Part shown: one piece after another, positions 24,916-33,103 of the stretch
Layout of the letters: every line of letters starts with the position of its first letter
Numbering within the stretch: the stretch's first letter is position 1
DNA from: Streptomyces scabiei 87.22
GTDB taxonomy: Bacteria; Actinomycetota; Actinomycetes; Streptomycetales; Streptomycetaceae
Length of the DNA: 64,000 nucleotides
Reading direction: 5' to 3'
Assembly (NCBI RefSeq): GCF_000091305.1
Contig: NC_013929.1
Span: 9,362,001 to 9,426,000, forward strand
Notes under the pieces: model-generated
Told to the model about the DNA's origin: nothing
Database searches by the model: none
The model's input: the letters and a program-made list of their open reading frames with translations, nothing else
Position numbers and translations under genes: made by a program

Positions 24916-25964
24916 TGGTCCGGCCTCTCACGGAACCCGCCCCCGGAGCGGACTTCGACCCGGCGGCGACGGTGCGGATCGGTGTGCTGGGTGCGGCATC
25001 CATCGCGTGGCGGCGCACGCTGCCTGCTCTGACCGGCACGGCCGGGGTGTCGGTCGCGGCCATCGCGAGCCGGGATCGGTCCAGGGCCGCGGCGTTCACC
25101 GAGCGGTTCGGCGGCGAGCCGATCGAAGGCTACGCGGCGCTGTTGGAGCGCGCCGACATCGACGCCGTCTACGTCCCGCTGCCGAACTCCCTCCATCACG
25201 AGTGGGCTGCCGCCGCGCTCGCGGCCGGAAAGCACGTCCTGGCGGAGAAACCGCTGACGACGTGCGCCGCCGACACCGCTGATCTGGTGCGCCTGGCCGA
25301 GGTGAACAACCTCGTGCTGCGGGAGAACTTCACGTTCCTGCACCACCCGGTGCACGCCGTCGTGCGGAACCTGGTGACCGCCGGTCGCATCGGCGAGCCT
25401 CGGCACTTCACCAGCTCGTTCTGCTTCCCGCCGCTTCCCGTCGCCGACGTGCGTTACCGGCCCGAACTGGGCGGCGGGGCGTTGCTGGACGCCGGTGTCT
25501 ACCCGATCCGGGCGGCACAACTGCTGTTCGGCAACGAGATCGAGGTCGCCGGCGCGGTGCTGCACGTGGATCCGGTGACCGGGGTCGACGTGTCCGGCAG
25601 CGCGCTGCTCACGACCGGCGACGTGGTCGTGACGGCCGAGTTCGGCTTCCGGCACAGCTACGGTTCCCGCTACCGGCTGTGGGGCTCGTCCGCCCAGCTG
25701 CTGCTGGAGCGCGCGTTCACCCCGCCCGCCACCCACCAGCCGGTGCTGCGCATCGACGAACAGGACCATGCCGAGGAGATCGTGACGCCGGCCGCCGACC
25801 AGTGGGCCCGCTCGGCCGCCGCTTTCACCGCCGAGGTCCGAGCCCGCCGGGCCGGCGTGCCGAACTCGGCGACGGCGTCCCACGCCGACACCCTGTGCAC
25901 CGCCGAACTACTCGACGCCATCAGGGCATCCGCCCGCGTCGTCACCGCCTCAGGAGGACACTGA
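24915..25964 (+). CDS. NDP-hexose 3-ketoreductase, Gfo/Idh/MocA family
   Basis: A 349-aa oxidoreductase. The Rossmann motif (IGVLGAASIAWRRTLPAL) is near residue 20, EKPLTT near 113 is the Gfo/Idh lysine-proline motif, and the C-terminal half is the alpha/beta substrate domain. The family (OleW, UrdT, KijD10) reduces the 3-keto group of the unstable diketo product of 2,3-dehydratases, and the two genes are coupled here. It is followed by a 4-ketoreductase with TGATG overlap. Confidence 0.92.
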   Translation: MVRPLTEPAPGADFDPAATVRIGVLGAASIAWRRTLPALTGTAGVSVAAIASRDRSRAAAFTERFGGEPIEGYAALLERADIDAVYVPLPNSLHHEWAAAALAAGKHVLAEKPLTTCAADTADLVRLAEVNNLVLRENFTFLHHPVHAVVRNLVTAGRIGEPRHFTSSFCFPPLPVADVRYRPELGGGALLDAGVYPIRAAQLLFGNEIEVAGAVLHVDPVTGVDVSGSALLTTGDVVVTAEFGFRHSYGSRYRLWGSSAQLLLERAFTPPATHQPVLRIDEQDHAEEIVTPAADQWARSAAAFTAEVRARRAGVPNSATASHADTLCTAELLDAIRASARVVTASGGH

Positions 25965-26707
25965 TGCCCGTCATCGGCCGGGGCTTCCTCGCGAGCCACC
26001 TCAGCACGATCGCCGACCGGCACCCGCACGCCGTGGTGGTGGCTGCCGGTGTGTCCAGCACACGGGTGACCGATCCGGCGGAGTTCGCCAGGGAGCGGGC
26101 GCTCATGGCCGATGTGACGCGGCGCTGCCTGCGGGAGAACCTGACCGCGGTGGTGCTGTCGACCGCGTCGCACGCGATGTACGGCTCGACCGACCACATC
26201 GTGGAGGAACGGGAACCCGTCTCGCCGGGTTCGCCCTACGGGCGGCACAAACTCGGGCTGGAGCGGCAGGCGGCGGACTCGGGCGCGAACTGGCTCGTGC
26301 TGCGGCTGTCGCACGTCGTCGGCGCAGGACAGCGACCGCACCAACTGCTGCCCGCGTTCGTCGAGCAGGTGCGTTCGGGAACCGTCCGGCTGTACCGGGA
26401 CACCTACCGGGATCTGGTCGACGTGCGCGATGTCGTGTCCGCTGTGGACGGTCTGCTGGCGGCCGGCGTGCACGGCGAGGTGGTGCACGTCGCCTCGGGC
26501 ACACCGGTTCCGGTGACCGAGATCGCCGCCGGGGTGCGGGCCCGGATGGGCCTGCCCGCCCGGCTCGATGTCGTCGATGCCCCGCCGGCGCGCACGACGG
26601 TCTCCACCGCCCGGTTGCGGGCCCTGCTGCCGACCGCCGACCTGCCGGGCGGACCCGGCCACCTCGATCGACTGCTCGACCGGTACGTGGCCGAATACGC
26701 CGGCTGA
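25964..26707 (+). CDS. NDP-hexose 4-ketoreductase, NAD-dependent epimerase/dehydratase family
   Basis: A 247-aa short SDR-extended protein. The nucleotide site is compressed (VIGRGFLASHL), the catalytic pair appears as YGRHK after a Ser-rich strand (STASHAMYG), and the C-terminal domain has the DLVDVRDV segment of the family. It is about 50-80 residues shorter than typical 4-ketoreductases. Reduction of C4 should give the 2,6-dideoxyhexose that is transferred and later carbamoylated. The start overlaps the upstream stop and has AGGAGG nearby. Confidence 0.88.
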   Translation: MPVIGRGFLASHLSTIADRHPHAVVVAAGVSSTRVTDPAEFARERALMADVTRRCLRENLTAVVLSTASHAMYGSTDHIVEEREPVSPGSPYGRHKLGLERQAADSGANWLVLRLSHVVGAGQRPHQLLPAFVEQVRSGTVRLYRDTYRDLVDVRDVVSAVDGLLAAGVHGEVVHVASGTPVPVTEIAAGVRARMGLPARLDVVDAPPARTTVSTARLRALLPTADLPGGPGHLDRLLDRYVAEYAG

Positions 26708-26777
26708 ACTAGCCCGCGACCGGTGGGGAGAACGGGGGCCGTACGGATCGCCTTCACGGCCGTCCGGCCCAGTGGTC

Positions 26778-26812
26778 GGCGATATTCATCCGCTATCCGT
26801 CCCGCCTAGGCT
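26778..26812 (+). promoter_or_regulatory. Promoter/operator-like element, copy 2
   Basis: The same element as at 21640-21674: ten identical nt, 3 variable, then 22 identical nt ending TAGGCT, 107 nt before the carbamoyltransferase start. Conservation in non-coding DNA at two genes of one pathway suggests a promoter or activator site. Confidence 0.55.
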
Positions 26813-26918
26813 GCAGCCGAACTCCCGGGGCCCGCAGCCACGCAGTGTCGTGGTCCGGCAGGGGCCGCAGCCTGACGGCAGGCGATTGTCAAGTCAACGA
26901 CGAGTTGGGGTGGTCACG

Positions 26919-28931
26919 ATGTTGGTGCTCGGGCTGAGCGGAAACTTCTCCGCGCGGGACTCCGATCTGGTCCCCCTCCTGCCGGACCAGGTGTTCCACG
27001 ACTCGGCCGCGTGTCTGGTGCGGGACGGCGAGGTGATCGCCGCCGTCGAGGAGGAACGCTTCAACCGGATCAAGAAGACCACTAAGTTCCCGGTCAACGC
27101 GATCCGCGCGTGCCTGGACGAGGCGGGGGTGACGGTCGACCAGCTCGACGGCGTGGCGTACTACTTCCCCGAGGAGTTCGTCGACACCACGCTCAACTTC
27201 TTCTACACCGTGTACCCGAAGGTGCCCACGGTGTACTGCCGCCAGCTGATCAAGCAGTGGTTCGCCGAAGAGTTCGACTGGGAACTCAGCGACGACAAGC
27301 TCGTCTTCACCCCGCACCACGACGCGCACGCGATAGCGGCGGTGGCCCGGTCCGGGATGCCGGAGTCGCTGGTGCTGGTCCTGGACGGCCGCGGCGAGGA
27401 GAACTCCGGCACCGTCTACAGGGAGGCCGGGGGGCAGCTGGAGAAGCTGGCCGACTACCCGATCTTCAAGTCACTGGGCATGCTCTACCTCAACGCCACC
27501 CAGCTGCTCGGCTACGGCTTCGGCGACGAGTACAAGGTGATGGGCCTGGCGCCCTACGGCGACCCGGCGACCTTCCGCGACGCCCTCAGCTCGCTGTACA
27601 TGCTGGCCGACAACGGCGACTACCACCTGCTGCCGAACATGACGGTGCCCGACCTGGTCGGGCCGTCGATGCTCACGAGGGGCATCACGCCGCGCCGCAA
27701 GGGCGAGCCGTTCACCCAGCAGCACAAGGACCTCGCCGCCGCGACCCAGGAGGCGCTGGAGAAGATCGTGATGCACGTGCTGTCGCACTGGGCCGAGTCG
27801 ACCGGCCTGTCCCGGCTGTGTTTCGGCGGCGGCGTGGCCCACAACTCCACCCTGAACGGCAACATCCTGCGCTCCGGGCTGTTCCGCGAGGTGTTCGTGC
27901 ACCCGGCGTCGCACGACGCCGGCGCGAGCGAGGGTGCCGCGTTCCTCGCGGCCGACCGGCTGGGCGGTGCGGCCCGGCCGGTCCGCCGGTCCCGCACCGC
28001 TAGCTCGGGCCCCGCGCTGGGTACCGAGGCGGAGGTCCGCGACCGCCTGGGCGCGTGGGGTGCGGTGCTCGACTTCGAGCGGCACGAGGACATCGTGCCG
28101 GTCGCGGCCGGACTGCTGGCCGACGGCGCGGTCCTGGGCTGGGCGCAGGGACGTTCGGAGTTCGGCCCGCGGGCGCTGGGCAACCGGAGCATCATCGCGG
28201 ACGCCCGGCCGGCGGAGAACCAGACCAGGATCAACGCGATGGTGAAGCAGCGGGAGAGCTACCGGCCGTTCGCGCCCGTGGTCACCGCCGAGGCCGCCGC
28301 CGACTACTTCGACCTGCCCGCCACCGAGGCGAACTACGACTTCATGTCCTACGTGGTTCCCGTCCGCGAGGAGCGCCGGCCGGATCTGGGGGCGGTCACC
28401 CACATCGACGGCACCGCGCGCGTGCAGGTCGTCGACCCGGCCGCGAACGAACGGTTCCACCGGCTCGTCGCGGCCTTCGGCGAGCGCACCGGGACACCGG
28501 TGCTGCTCAACACGTCCTTCAACAACAACGCGGAGCCGATCGTGCAGACCGTCGACGACGTGGTGGCGTGCTACCTCACCACCGATCTGGACTACCTGGT
28601 GGTCGAGGACTTCCTGGTGCGCCGGCGCTCGGCGGACCCGACGGCCGACCTGGACGGACTCGTTCCCCGGTTGCGGCCGGTGACCAGGCTGGCGCGCCGG
28701 CTCGGCACCGGGGCCGCCGCGGCGGGTGACGCCTGGCACGAGATCTCCCTGAACTACGCCGGAGCTCCGGAGAGCAGGGTGTCGGAGGAGCTGTTCACGC
28801 TGCTCAGCGTCGTGGACGGCGTGCGCACCGTCGGCGAGCTGGCGAAGGAAGCCGGCGTCGCCCCCGACGAGGTGCGTGCCGAGCTGTACGAACTCTGGCA
28901 GCAGCGGTACCTGACGCTGACCCCGGCCTGA
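26919..28931 (+). CDS. Sugar O-carbamoyltransferase, NodU/CmcH family
   Basis: A 670-aa enzyme transferring carbamoyl from carbamoyl phosphate, via carbamoyladenylate, to a hydroxyl. Motifs seen: PHHDAHA (metal-binding HxxxH) near residue 131, FGGGVAHNS near 301, and RSEFGPRALGNRSI near 410 (carbamoyl/adenylate site of the YrdC-like C-terminal domain). After about residue 575 there is a roughly 90-residue tail, HEISLNYAG onward, that looks like a small PqqD or winged-helix domain and is absent from the shortest family members. In context the substrate is the macrolide's deoxyhexose, as in concanamycin A. The ATG at 26919 is chosen; an in-frame GTG at 26910 is possible. It has its own promoter-like element. 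Confidence 0.94.
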   Translation: MLVLGLSGNFSARDSDLVPLLPDQVFHDSAACLVRDGEVIAAVEEERFNRIKKTTKFPVNAIRACLDEAGVTVDQLDGVAYYFPEEFVDTTLNFFYTVYPKVPTVYCRQLIKQWFAEEFDWELSDDKLVFTPHHDAHAIAAVARSGMPESLVLVLDGRGEENSGTVYREAGGQLEKLADYPIFKSLGMLYLNATQLLGYGFGDEYKVMGLAPYGDPATFRDALSSLYMLADNGDYHLLPNMTVPDLVGPSMLTRGITPRRKGEPFTQQHKDLAAATQEALEKIVMHVLSHWAESTGLSRLCFGGGVAHNSTLNGNILRSGLFREVFVHPASHDAGASEGAAFLAADRLGGAARPVRRSRTASSGPALGTEAEVRDRLGAWGAVLDFERHEDIVPVAAGLLADGAVLGWAQGRSEFGPRALGNRSIIADARPAENQTRINAMVKQRESYRPFAPVVTAEAAADYFDLPATEANYDFMSYVVPVREERRPDLGAVTHIDGTARVQVVDPAANERFHRLVAAFGERTGTPVLLNTSFNNNAEPIVQTVDDVVACYLTTDLDYLVVEDFLVRRRSADPTADLDGLVPRLRPVTRLARRLGTGAAAAGDAWHEISLNYAGAPESRVSEELFTLLSVVDGVRTVGELAKEAGVAPDEVRAELYELWQQRYLTLTPA

Positions 28932-28950
28932 CGCCCGTCCGGCGGTGTGA
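28899..28950 (+). repeat. Direct repeat, copy 2 (3' end of carbamoyltransferase gene and downstream)
   Basis: Matches 21735-21786 with about three differences. Here it contains the terminal codons and TGA of the carbamoyltransferase. Beyond it a ribosome-site-like ggagaac is kept but no start codon follows. Confidence 0.85.
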
Positions 28951-29023
28951 GGGACGCCAGGAGAACGCAGCGGACCGGACCGGTCCCCACCATGCCATGA
29001 CCCTGCTCGAAGTCCCCGCGCTG

Positions 29024-29084
29024 ATCGTCGGCCCCGCTCCCCGAGACACGCGGGAGAACAACGTGGGGCGGGGCCCCCGACGAT
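29024..29084 (+). terminator. Imperfect hairpin between carbamoyltransferase and rmlA genes
   Basis: atcgtcgg (29024-29031) pairs with ccgacgat (29077-29084), with further G/C pairing inside. It lies 90-150 nt after the carbamoyltransferase stop and could be a weak terminator or attenuator. Confidence 0.45.
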
Positions 29085-29118
29085 GCCCGAACACCGATCA
29101 CGAGGGAGCGTGGAGAGC

Positions 29119-30027
29119 ATGAAGGGGATCATTCTGGCGGGCGGCAACGGCACCCGCCTGCAGCCCCTCACGTTCGCGGGTTCCAAACAACTCGCGCCGG
29201 TCTACGACAAGCCGATGATCTACTACCCGCTCTCCATGCTCATGCTGGCGGGCATCCGGGACATCCTCATCATCACGCGTCCTGCCGACCTCCCCGCCTT
29301 CCAGGCGCTTCTGGGCGACGGCCGGCAGCTGGGGCTGTCCCTCGACTACGCCGAGCAGGACGAGCCGCGCGGCATCGCCGACGCCTTCCTCGTGGGGGAG
29401 AACCACATCCGCGGCGAGCAGTGCGCGCTGGTCCTCGGCGACAATCTCTTCCACGGCGCCAACCTGCCCGCCATGCTCCGGCGTACCGCGCTCAAGATGG
29501 GTGGCTGTGTGCTGTTCGGCCACGAGGTGGCCGACCCGGAGCGGTTCGGGGTCGCCGAGATCGACGCGCGGGGCGGACTCGTCTCCATCGAGGAGAAGCC
29601 CCTCAACCCACGCTCGAAGCTCGCCATCCCGGGGATGTACTTCTTCGACGCCCAGGTCACGGATCTCGCCAGAGACCTGGAGCCGTCCCCCCGGGGCGAG
29701 CTGGAGATCACCGACCTGCTGCGCGTCTACCTGGAGATGGGCACCGCCGAACTGGTGTGGCTCGGCAGGGGCGTCACGTGGCTGGACACCGGCACTCATG
29801 AATCCCTGCTCGAAGCGGGCACTTTCGTGAGGGACACGCAGCGCAGGCAGGGCACCCGCCTCGGCTGCATCGAGGAGATCGCCATGCACATGGGATACAT
29901 CGACCCGGACGACTGCCAGGCGCTGGGCGCGAGCATGGGCAATTCGCCCTACGGCGAGTACGTCATGGAGCGGGCGCGCCTGCGCAAGGCGGGCATGCTG
30001 CTTCCGCTTCCTTCGGAGGAGCTGTGA
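29119..30027 (+). CDS. rmlA: Glucose-1-phosphate thymidylyltransferase
   Basis: A 302-aa nucleotidyltransferase with the N-terminal loop MKGIILAGGNGTRLQPLT, SKQLAPVYDKPM, VLGDNLFHG and EEKP, the standard set for RmlA-type enzymes. It makes dTDP-glucose, the entry point for all 6-deoxyhexoses. The ATG at 29119 matches the family N-terminus; a GTG at 29110 is in frame. It is translationally coupled to the 4,6-dehydratase gene (GTGA overlap), and the pair supplies the 4-keto-6-deoxy intermediate to the dehydratase and reductases upstream. Confidence 0.96.
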   Translation: MKGIILAGGNGTRLQPLTFAGSKQLAPVYDKPMIYYPLSMLMLAGIRDILIITRPADLPAFQALLGDGRQLGLSLDYAEQDEPRGIADAFLVGENHIRGEQCALVLGDNLFHGANLPAMLRRTALKMGGCVLFGHEVADPERFGVAEIDARGGLVSIEEKPLNPRSKLAIPGMYFFDAQVTDLARDLEPSPRGELEITDLLRVYLEMGTAELVWLGRGVTWLDTGTHESLLEAGTFVRDTQRRQGTRLGCIEEIAMHMGYIDPDDCQALGASMGNSPYGEYVMERARLRKAGMLLPLPSEEL

Positions 30028-31004
30028 ATCTGCTGGTCACCGGCGCCGCCGGTTTCATCGGCTCCGCCTATGTACGGATGCTGCTCGCGGGTGACACCGC
30101 GCAGCGCGGCGGGGTCTCCCAGGTCACGGTGCTGGACAGCCTGACCTACGCCGGGAGCCTGGACAATCTCGATCTCGGCGATCCCCGGCTGACGTTCGTC
30201 CGGGGCGACATCTGCGACGCCCCCCTCGTCGACAAGCTGATGCGACAGGCCGACCAGATGGTGCACTTCGCCGCCGAGTCCCATGTGGACCGTTCGATCG
30301 CCTCCGCCGACGCTTTCGTGCGCACCAACGTCACGGGCACCCAGACCCTGCTGGACGCCGCGCTGCGCCACGGCCTCGACCGCTTCGTGCACGTGTCCAC
30401 GGACGAGGTCTACGGCTCGGTGGAGAGCGGCTCCCGCACCGAGCGGGACCCTCTCGACCCCAACTCCCCCTACGCCGCCTCCAAGGCGGCCTCGGACCTT
30501 CTGGCCCTGTCGTACCACCGCACCCACGGCCTCGACGTGCGGGTCACCCGGTGCAGCAACAACTACGGGCCGCGGCAGTTCCCCGAGAAGATCATCCCGC
30601 TGTTCCTCACGACACTGCTCGACGGTGGTGACGTCCCGCTGTACGGCGACGGGCTCAACCGGCGCGACTGGCTGCACGTCGAGGACCACTGCGCGGCCGT
30701 CGAGCTGGTCCGCGCCGGCGGTGTCGCGGGCCGTGTCTACAACATCAGCGGCGGTATCGAGCTGAGCAACCGGGAACTGACGGCGCGGCTGCTGGCGGCA
30801 GTCGGCGCGACCTGGGCGCGCGTACGGCAGGTACCGGACCGCAAGGGCCACGACAGGCGCTATGCGATCGACTGCACCAGGTTGCGGACCGAGTTGGGCT
30901 ACCGCCCGCGGCGCGACTTCGAGTCCGGGCTGGCCGAGACCTTCGCCTGGTACCGCGACAACCGGGACTGGTGGGAGCCCCTCAAGAGCCGGCAGCCCGC
31001 CTGA
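30024..31004 (+). CDS. rmlB: dTDP-glucose 4,6-dehydratase
   Basis: A 326-aa SDR-extended enzyme. It has the Rossmann motif VTGAAGFIGS at the start, HFAAESHVDRSI, STDEVYGS (catalytic Asp-Glu with Ser/Thr), YAASKA (Tyr-Lys) and NNYGPRQFPEK. It converts dTDP-glucose to dTDP-4-keto-6-deoxyglucose. The GTG start at 30024 sits in the rmlA stop. It converges on the O-methyltransferase gene, with a hairpin between. Confidence 0.96.
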   Translation: MNLLVTGAAGFIGSAYVRMLLAGDTAQRGGVSQVTVLDSLTYAGSLDNLDLGDPRLTFVRGDICDAPLVDKLMRQADQMVHFAAESHVDRSIASADAFVRTNVTGTQTLLDAALRHGLDRFVHVSTDEVYGSVESGSRTERDPLDPNSPYAASKAASDLLALSYHRTHGLDVRVTRCSNNYGPRQFPEKIIPLFLTTLLDGGDVPLYGDGLNRRDWLHVEDHCAAVELVRAGGVAGRVYNISGGIELSNRELTARLLAAVGATWARVRQVPDRKGHDRRYAIDCTRLRTELGYRPRRDFESGLAETFAWYRDNRDWWEPLKSRQPA

Positions 31005-31012
31005 GAGCGCAC

Positions 31013-31036
31013 GGCCGGCGCGCACCGGCGCCGGCC
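31013..31036. terminator. Bidirectional hairpin between convergent rmlB and O-methyltransferase genes
   Basis: ggccggcgc and gcgccggcc form a perfect 9-bp stem with a 6-nt loop just after the rmlB stop. It could serve both converging transcripts. Confidence 0.6.
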
Positions 31037-31120
31037 ACGGGGCCGCCTGGCGCTCTGCCCGAATGAGAGCGACCCGCCGCCCGCGGCCCCCGCCGACGCC
31101 GGTACGGCGGCCACCCCGCG

Positions 31121-31789
31121 TCAGGCGTCCTTGCGCCGGGCGAGCGTGATGCCGTCGGCCATGGTGAGCATGCTCAGGTCCACCCGCTCGTCCGCGTGCA
31201 GGCGGGCGTTGAGTTCACGGATGCCCGCGGTGTCGGCGTCCGTGAACTGCGGATCGGTGACCCGGCCGAAGAAGAGCGTGTTGTCCACGACGACGAGGCC
31301 GCCCGGTGCGAGCAGTTCCAGGGACAGCTCGTAGTAGCGCGGGTAGTTGGCCTTGTCCGCGTCGATGAACACCAGGTCGAAGACGCCCCGGCCCTCGTCG
31401 GCGAGCAGCTTCTCCAGGGTCTCCGCCGCGTCGCCCACCCGGAGGTCGATCAGGCCGTCCACCCCGGCGCGCTTCCAGAACTCCGCGCCGATCGACGGCC
31501 AGCGATCGGTGATGTCGCACGTCACCAGTCGTCCGTGGGCCGGCAGGGCGCGGGCCATGCACAGGGTGCTGTAGCCGGTGAAGGTGCCGATCTCCAGGAC
31601 CGCGGCCGCCCGGGTGAGCCGGACCAGCAGCGCGAGCAACTGCCCTTCCTCCGCGGGCACCTGCAGGGCGACGCCGCCGGGCAGCCCGGCCGTCGCCTCG
31701 CGCAGTTCCAGCAGGAGGTCGTCCTCGCGCAGCGAGGTCTGCCTGACGTATTCGAGAAGCCGCGGCGTCATGCCGATCTGCTCAGCCAT
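31121..31789 (-). CDS. SAM-dependent O-methyltransferase of methoxymalonyl-ACP synthesis (FkbG/Asm17-like)
   Basis: A 222-aa class I methyltransferase of the caffeoyl-CoA/FkbG type (Methyltransf_3). Features are LEIGTFTGYSTLCMA (SAM loop), the metal-site segment FIDADKANY and VVDNTLFFG. It is the missing fifth enzyme of methoxymalonyl-ACP synthesis, displaced 10 kb from the other four and on the opposite strand. The ATG at 31789 has GGAG eight nt upstream; longer in-frame extensions are low-complexity. It is last in a minus-strand unit with the type II thioesterase and a small unknown gene. A post-PKS O-methylation is the alternative role. Confidence 0.88.
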   Translation of the reverse strand: MAEQIGMTPRLLEYVRQTSLREDDLLLELREATAGLPGGVALQVPAEEGQLLALLVRLTRAAAVLEIGTFTGYSTLCMARALPAHGRLVTCDITDRWPSIGAEFWKRAGVDGLIDLRVGDAAETLEKLLADEGRGVFDLVFIDADKANYPRYYELSLELLAPGGLVVVDNTLFFGRVTDPQFTDADTAGIRELNARLHADERVDLSMLTMADGITLARRKDA

Positions 31790-31905
31790 GGGGATCTCCG
31801 TCTCGATGGGAGTCGGTGCGAGCGGCACGCCGGGCGGCGGGGGAGCGCCGGACGACGAGCCGTGCGTGGTCGGGTACGGACCGGCCTCGGCGTCGTTCCG
31901 GGCGG

Positions 31906-32220
31906 TCAGCGCCCGGCGTCGGGGGAAATCTGGGGGCCGTGGCCGCCCACGCCCTCGTCGTCCGCGCCGTGCCACAGCCTGGCGTCGTAGGGACTGTCGG
32001 GCACCGCGATGGTGGCTCGTTCTCCGGCCGGCGGGCGGGCCGACACAGCGTCGGCCGGTTCACCGACGAGTGCGCGGGCACGCAGGCGCAGCCGTTCCAC
32101 GTCGTCGGCCAGTCCGTTGAGCGCGGGAGGCTCGCCGAATCCGGAGGACCGCAGTGAGCCGACGCAGTGCGCCAGCCGGTCGAGGGTGCGGAGCAGTTCT
32201 CTGACGGCGGCTGGGGGCAT
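31906..32220 (-). CDS. Small conserved-looking protein of unknown function
   Basis: A 104-aa soluble protein with a helical N-terminal two-thirds (Leu- and Arg-rich, heptad-like) and a distinct acidic tail around VPDSPYDARLWHGADDEG. The ATG at 32220 follows AAGGAAG with good spacing, 22 nt after the thioesterase stop, so it is very likely translated. I do not recognise the family. Its place between thioesterase and methyltransferase genes suggests an accessory role in the macrolide pathway, but no function is claimed. Confidence 0.7.
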   Translation of the reverse strand: MPPAAVRELLRTLDRLAHCVGSLRSSGFGEPPALNGLADDVERLRLRARALVGEPADAVSARPPAGERATIAVPDSPYDARLWHGADDEGVGGHGPQISPDAGR

Positions 32221-32241
32221 CGAGCTTCCTTTCGAGTCTGC

Positions 32242-33027
32242 CTAGTGAGTGCCCGCGCCGAAGACCGGGAGCGAGCTCAGGCGATCGCGGACCGTGCTGT
32301 GCACCGCGTCCGGATGATCGTTGAGAAAGAAGTGACCGCCCTTGAACACCTGCGTGGCGAACGGGCCCTCCGTGTACTCGCGCCACGCCTCGACCTCCGC
32401 CACGGCCGCACGCGGGTCGGCGTCCCCCGTCAGCGCCACCACCGGGCAGCGCAGTGGGGGTCCCGGCACATGGACGTAGGTCTCCGCCGCGCGATAGTCG
32501 CCGCGTAGGGCGGGCATGACCATCTGGAGGATCTCCGGGTCGGCCAGTGCCACAGCACCGGATCCGCCCAGCAGCTCCAACTCCCGCAGAATTCCCTGGT
32601 CGTCGCGCTGGTGGATGTACTCACTGCGTTCGAAGCGCGGTGCCCGGCGGCCGGAGAGAAAGACGGTGACCGGGCTGTTCGCCCCGCCCTCCCGCTCCAG
32701 CCGGCGCGCCACCTCGTAGGCGAGGGTGGCGCCCATGCTGTGCCCGAACAGCGCCAGCGGCCGGTCGTCGGCCGACGCGGTCAGGACCGGCACCAGCCGG
32801 TCGACCAGCTCCGGAAGGTTGTCGACGCACTTCTCGCCCCGCCGGTCCTGACGGCCCGGGTACTGCACGGCCAGCACCTCCGCGGCGGGCGGCAGCGCGC
32901 CCGCCATGGCGTGATAGGCACTTGCCGATCCTCCGGCGTGCGGGAAACACACGAGCCGTGTCCGGGCCCGTGGGGCGGCCACGAAGCATCGGAGCCACAG
33001 GTCCGGGTCCTCGGTGCTTCGATCCAT
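32242..33027 (-). CDS. Type II thioesterase
   Basis: A 261-aa alpha/beta hydrolase with the editing-thioesterase pattern: CFPHAGGSASAYH near residue 28, nucleophile in GHSMGA near 96, GDADP with the acid and GGHFFLNDH with the catalytic His. Such enzymes clear misprimed or stalled acyl groups from PKS carriers. The ATG at 33027 is supported by AAGGA; an in-frame ATG at 33054 has a weaker site. It is divergent from the phosphoesterase gene, and the shared upstream region carries repeated GGGGTGG motifs. Confidence 0.93.
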   Translation of the reverse strand: MDRSTEDPDLWLRCFVAAPRARTRLVCFPHAGGSASAYHAMAGALPPAAEVLAVQYPGRQDRRGEKCVDNLPELVDRLVPVLTASADDRPLALFGHSMGATLAYEVARRLEREGGANSPVTVFLSGRRAPRFERSEYIHQRDDQGILRELELLGGSGAVALADPEILQMVMPALRGDYRAAETYVHVPGPPLRCPVVALTGDADPRAAVAEVEAWREYTEGPFATQVFKGGHFFLNDHPDAVHSTVRDRLSSLPVFGAGTH

Positions 33028-33103
33028 CGTCCGTCCTTCGCGCTGGTAGTTCATGTGCCTGCCGGCAACGTAACGGAGGTTAGGCAGCCCGAATCGGTGG
33101 CGG

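Noticed and set aside
1..31789. Assignment as a bafilomycin cluster
   Set aside because: The first visible module lacks an ER, and carbamoyltransferase plus 2,3-dehydratase genes are present; both fit concanamycin-type better.
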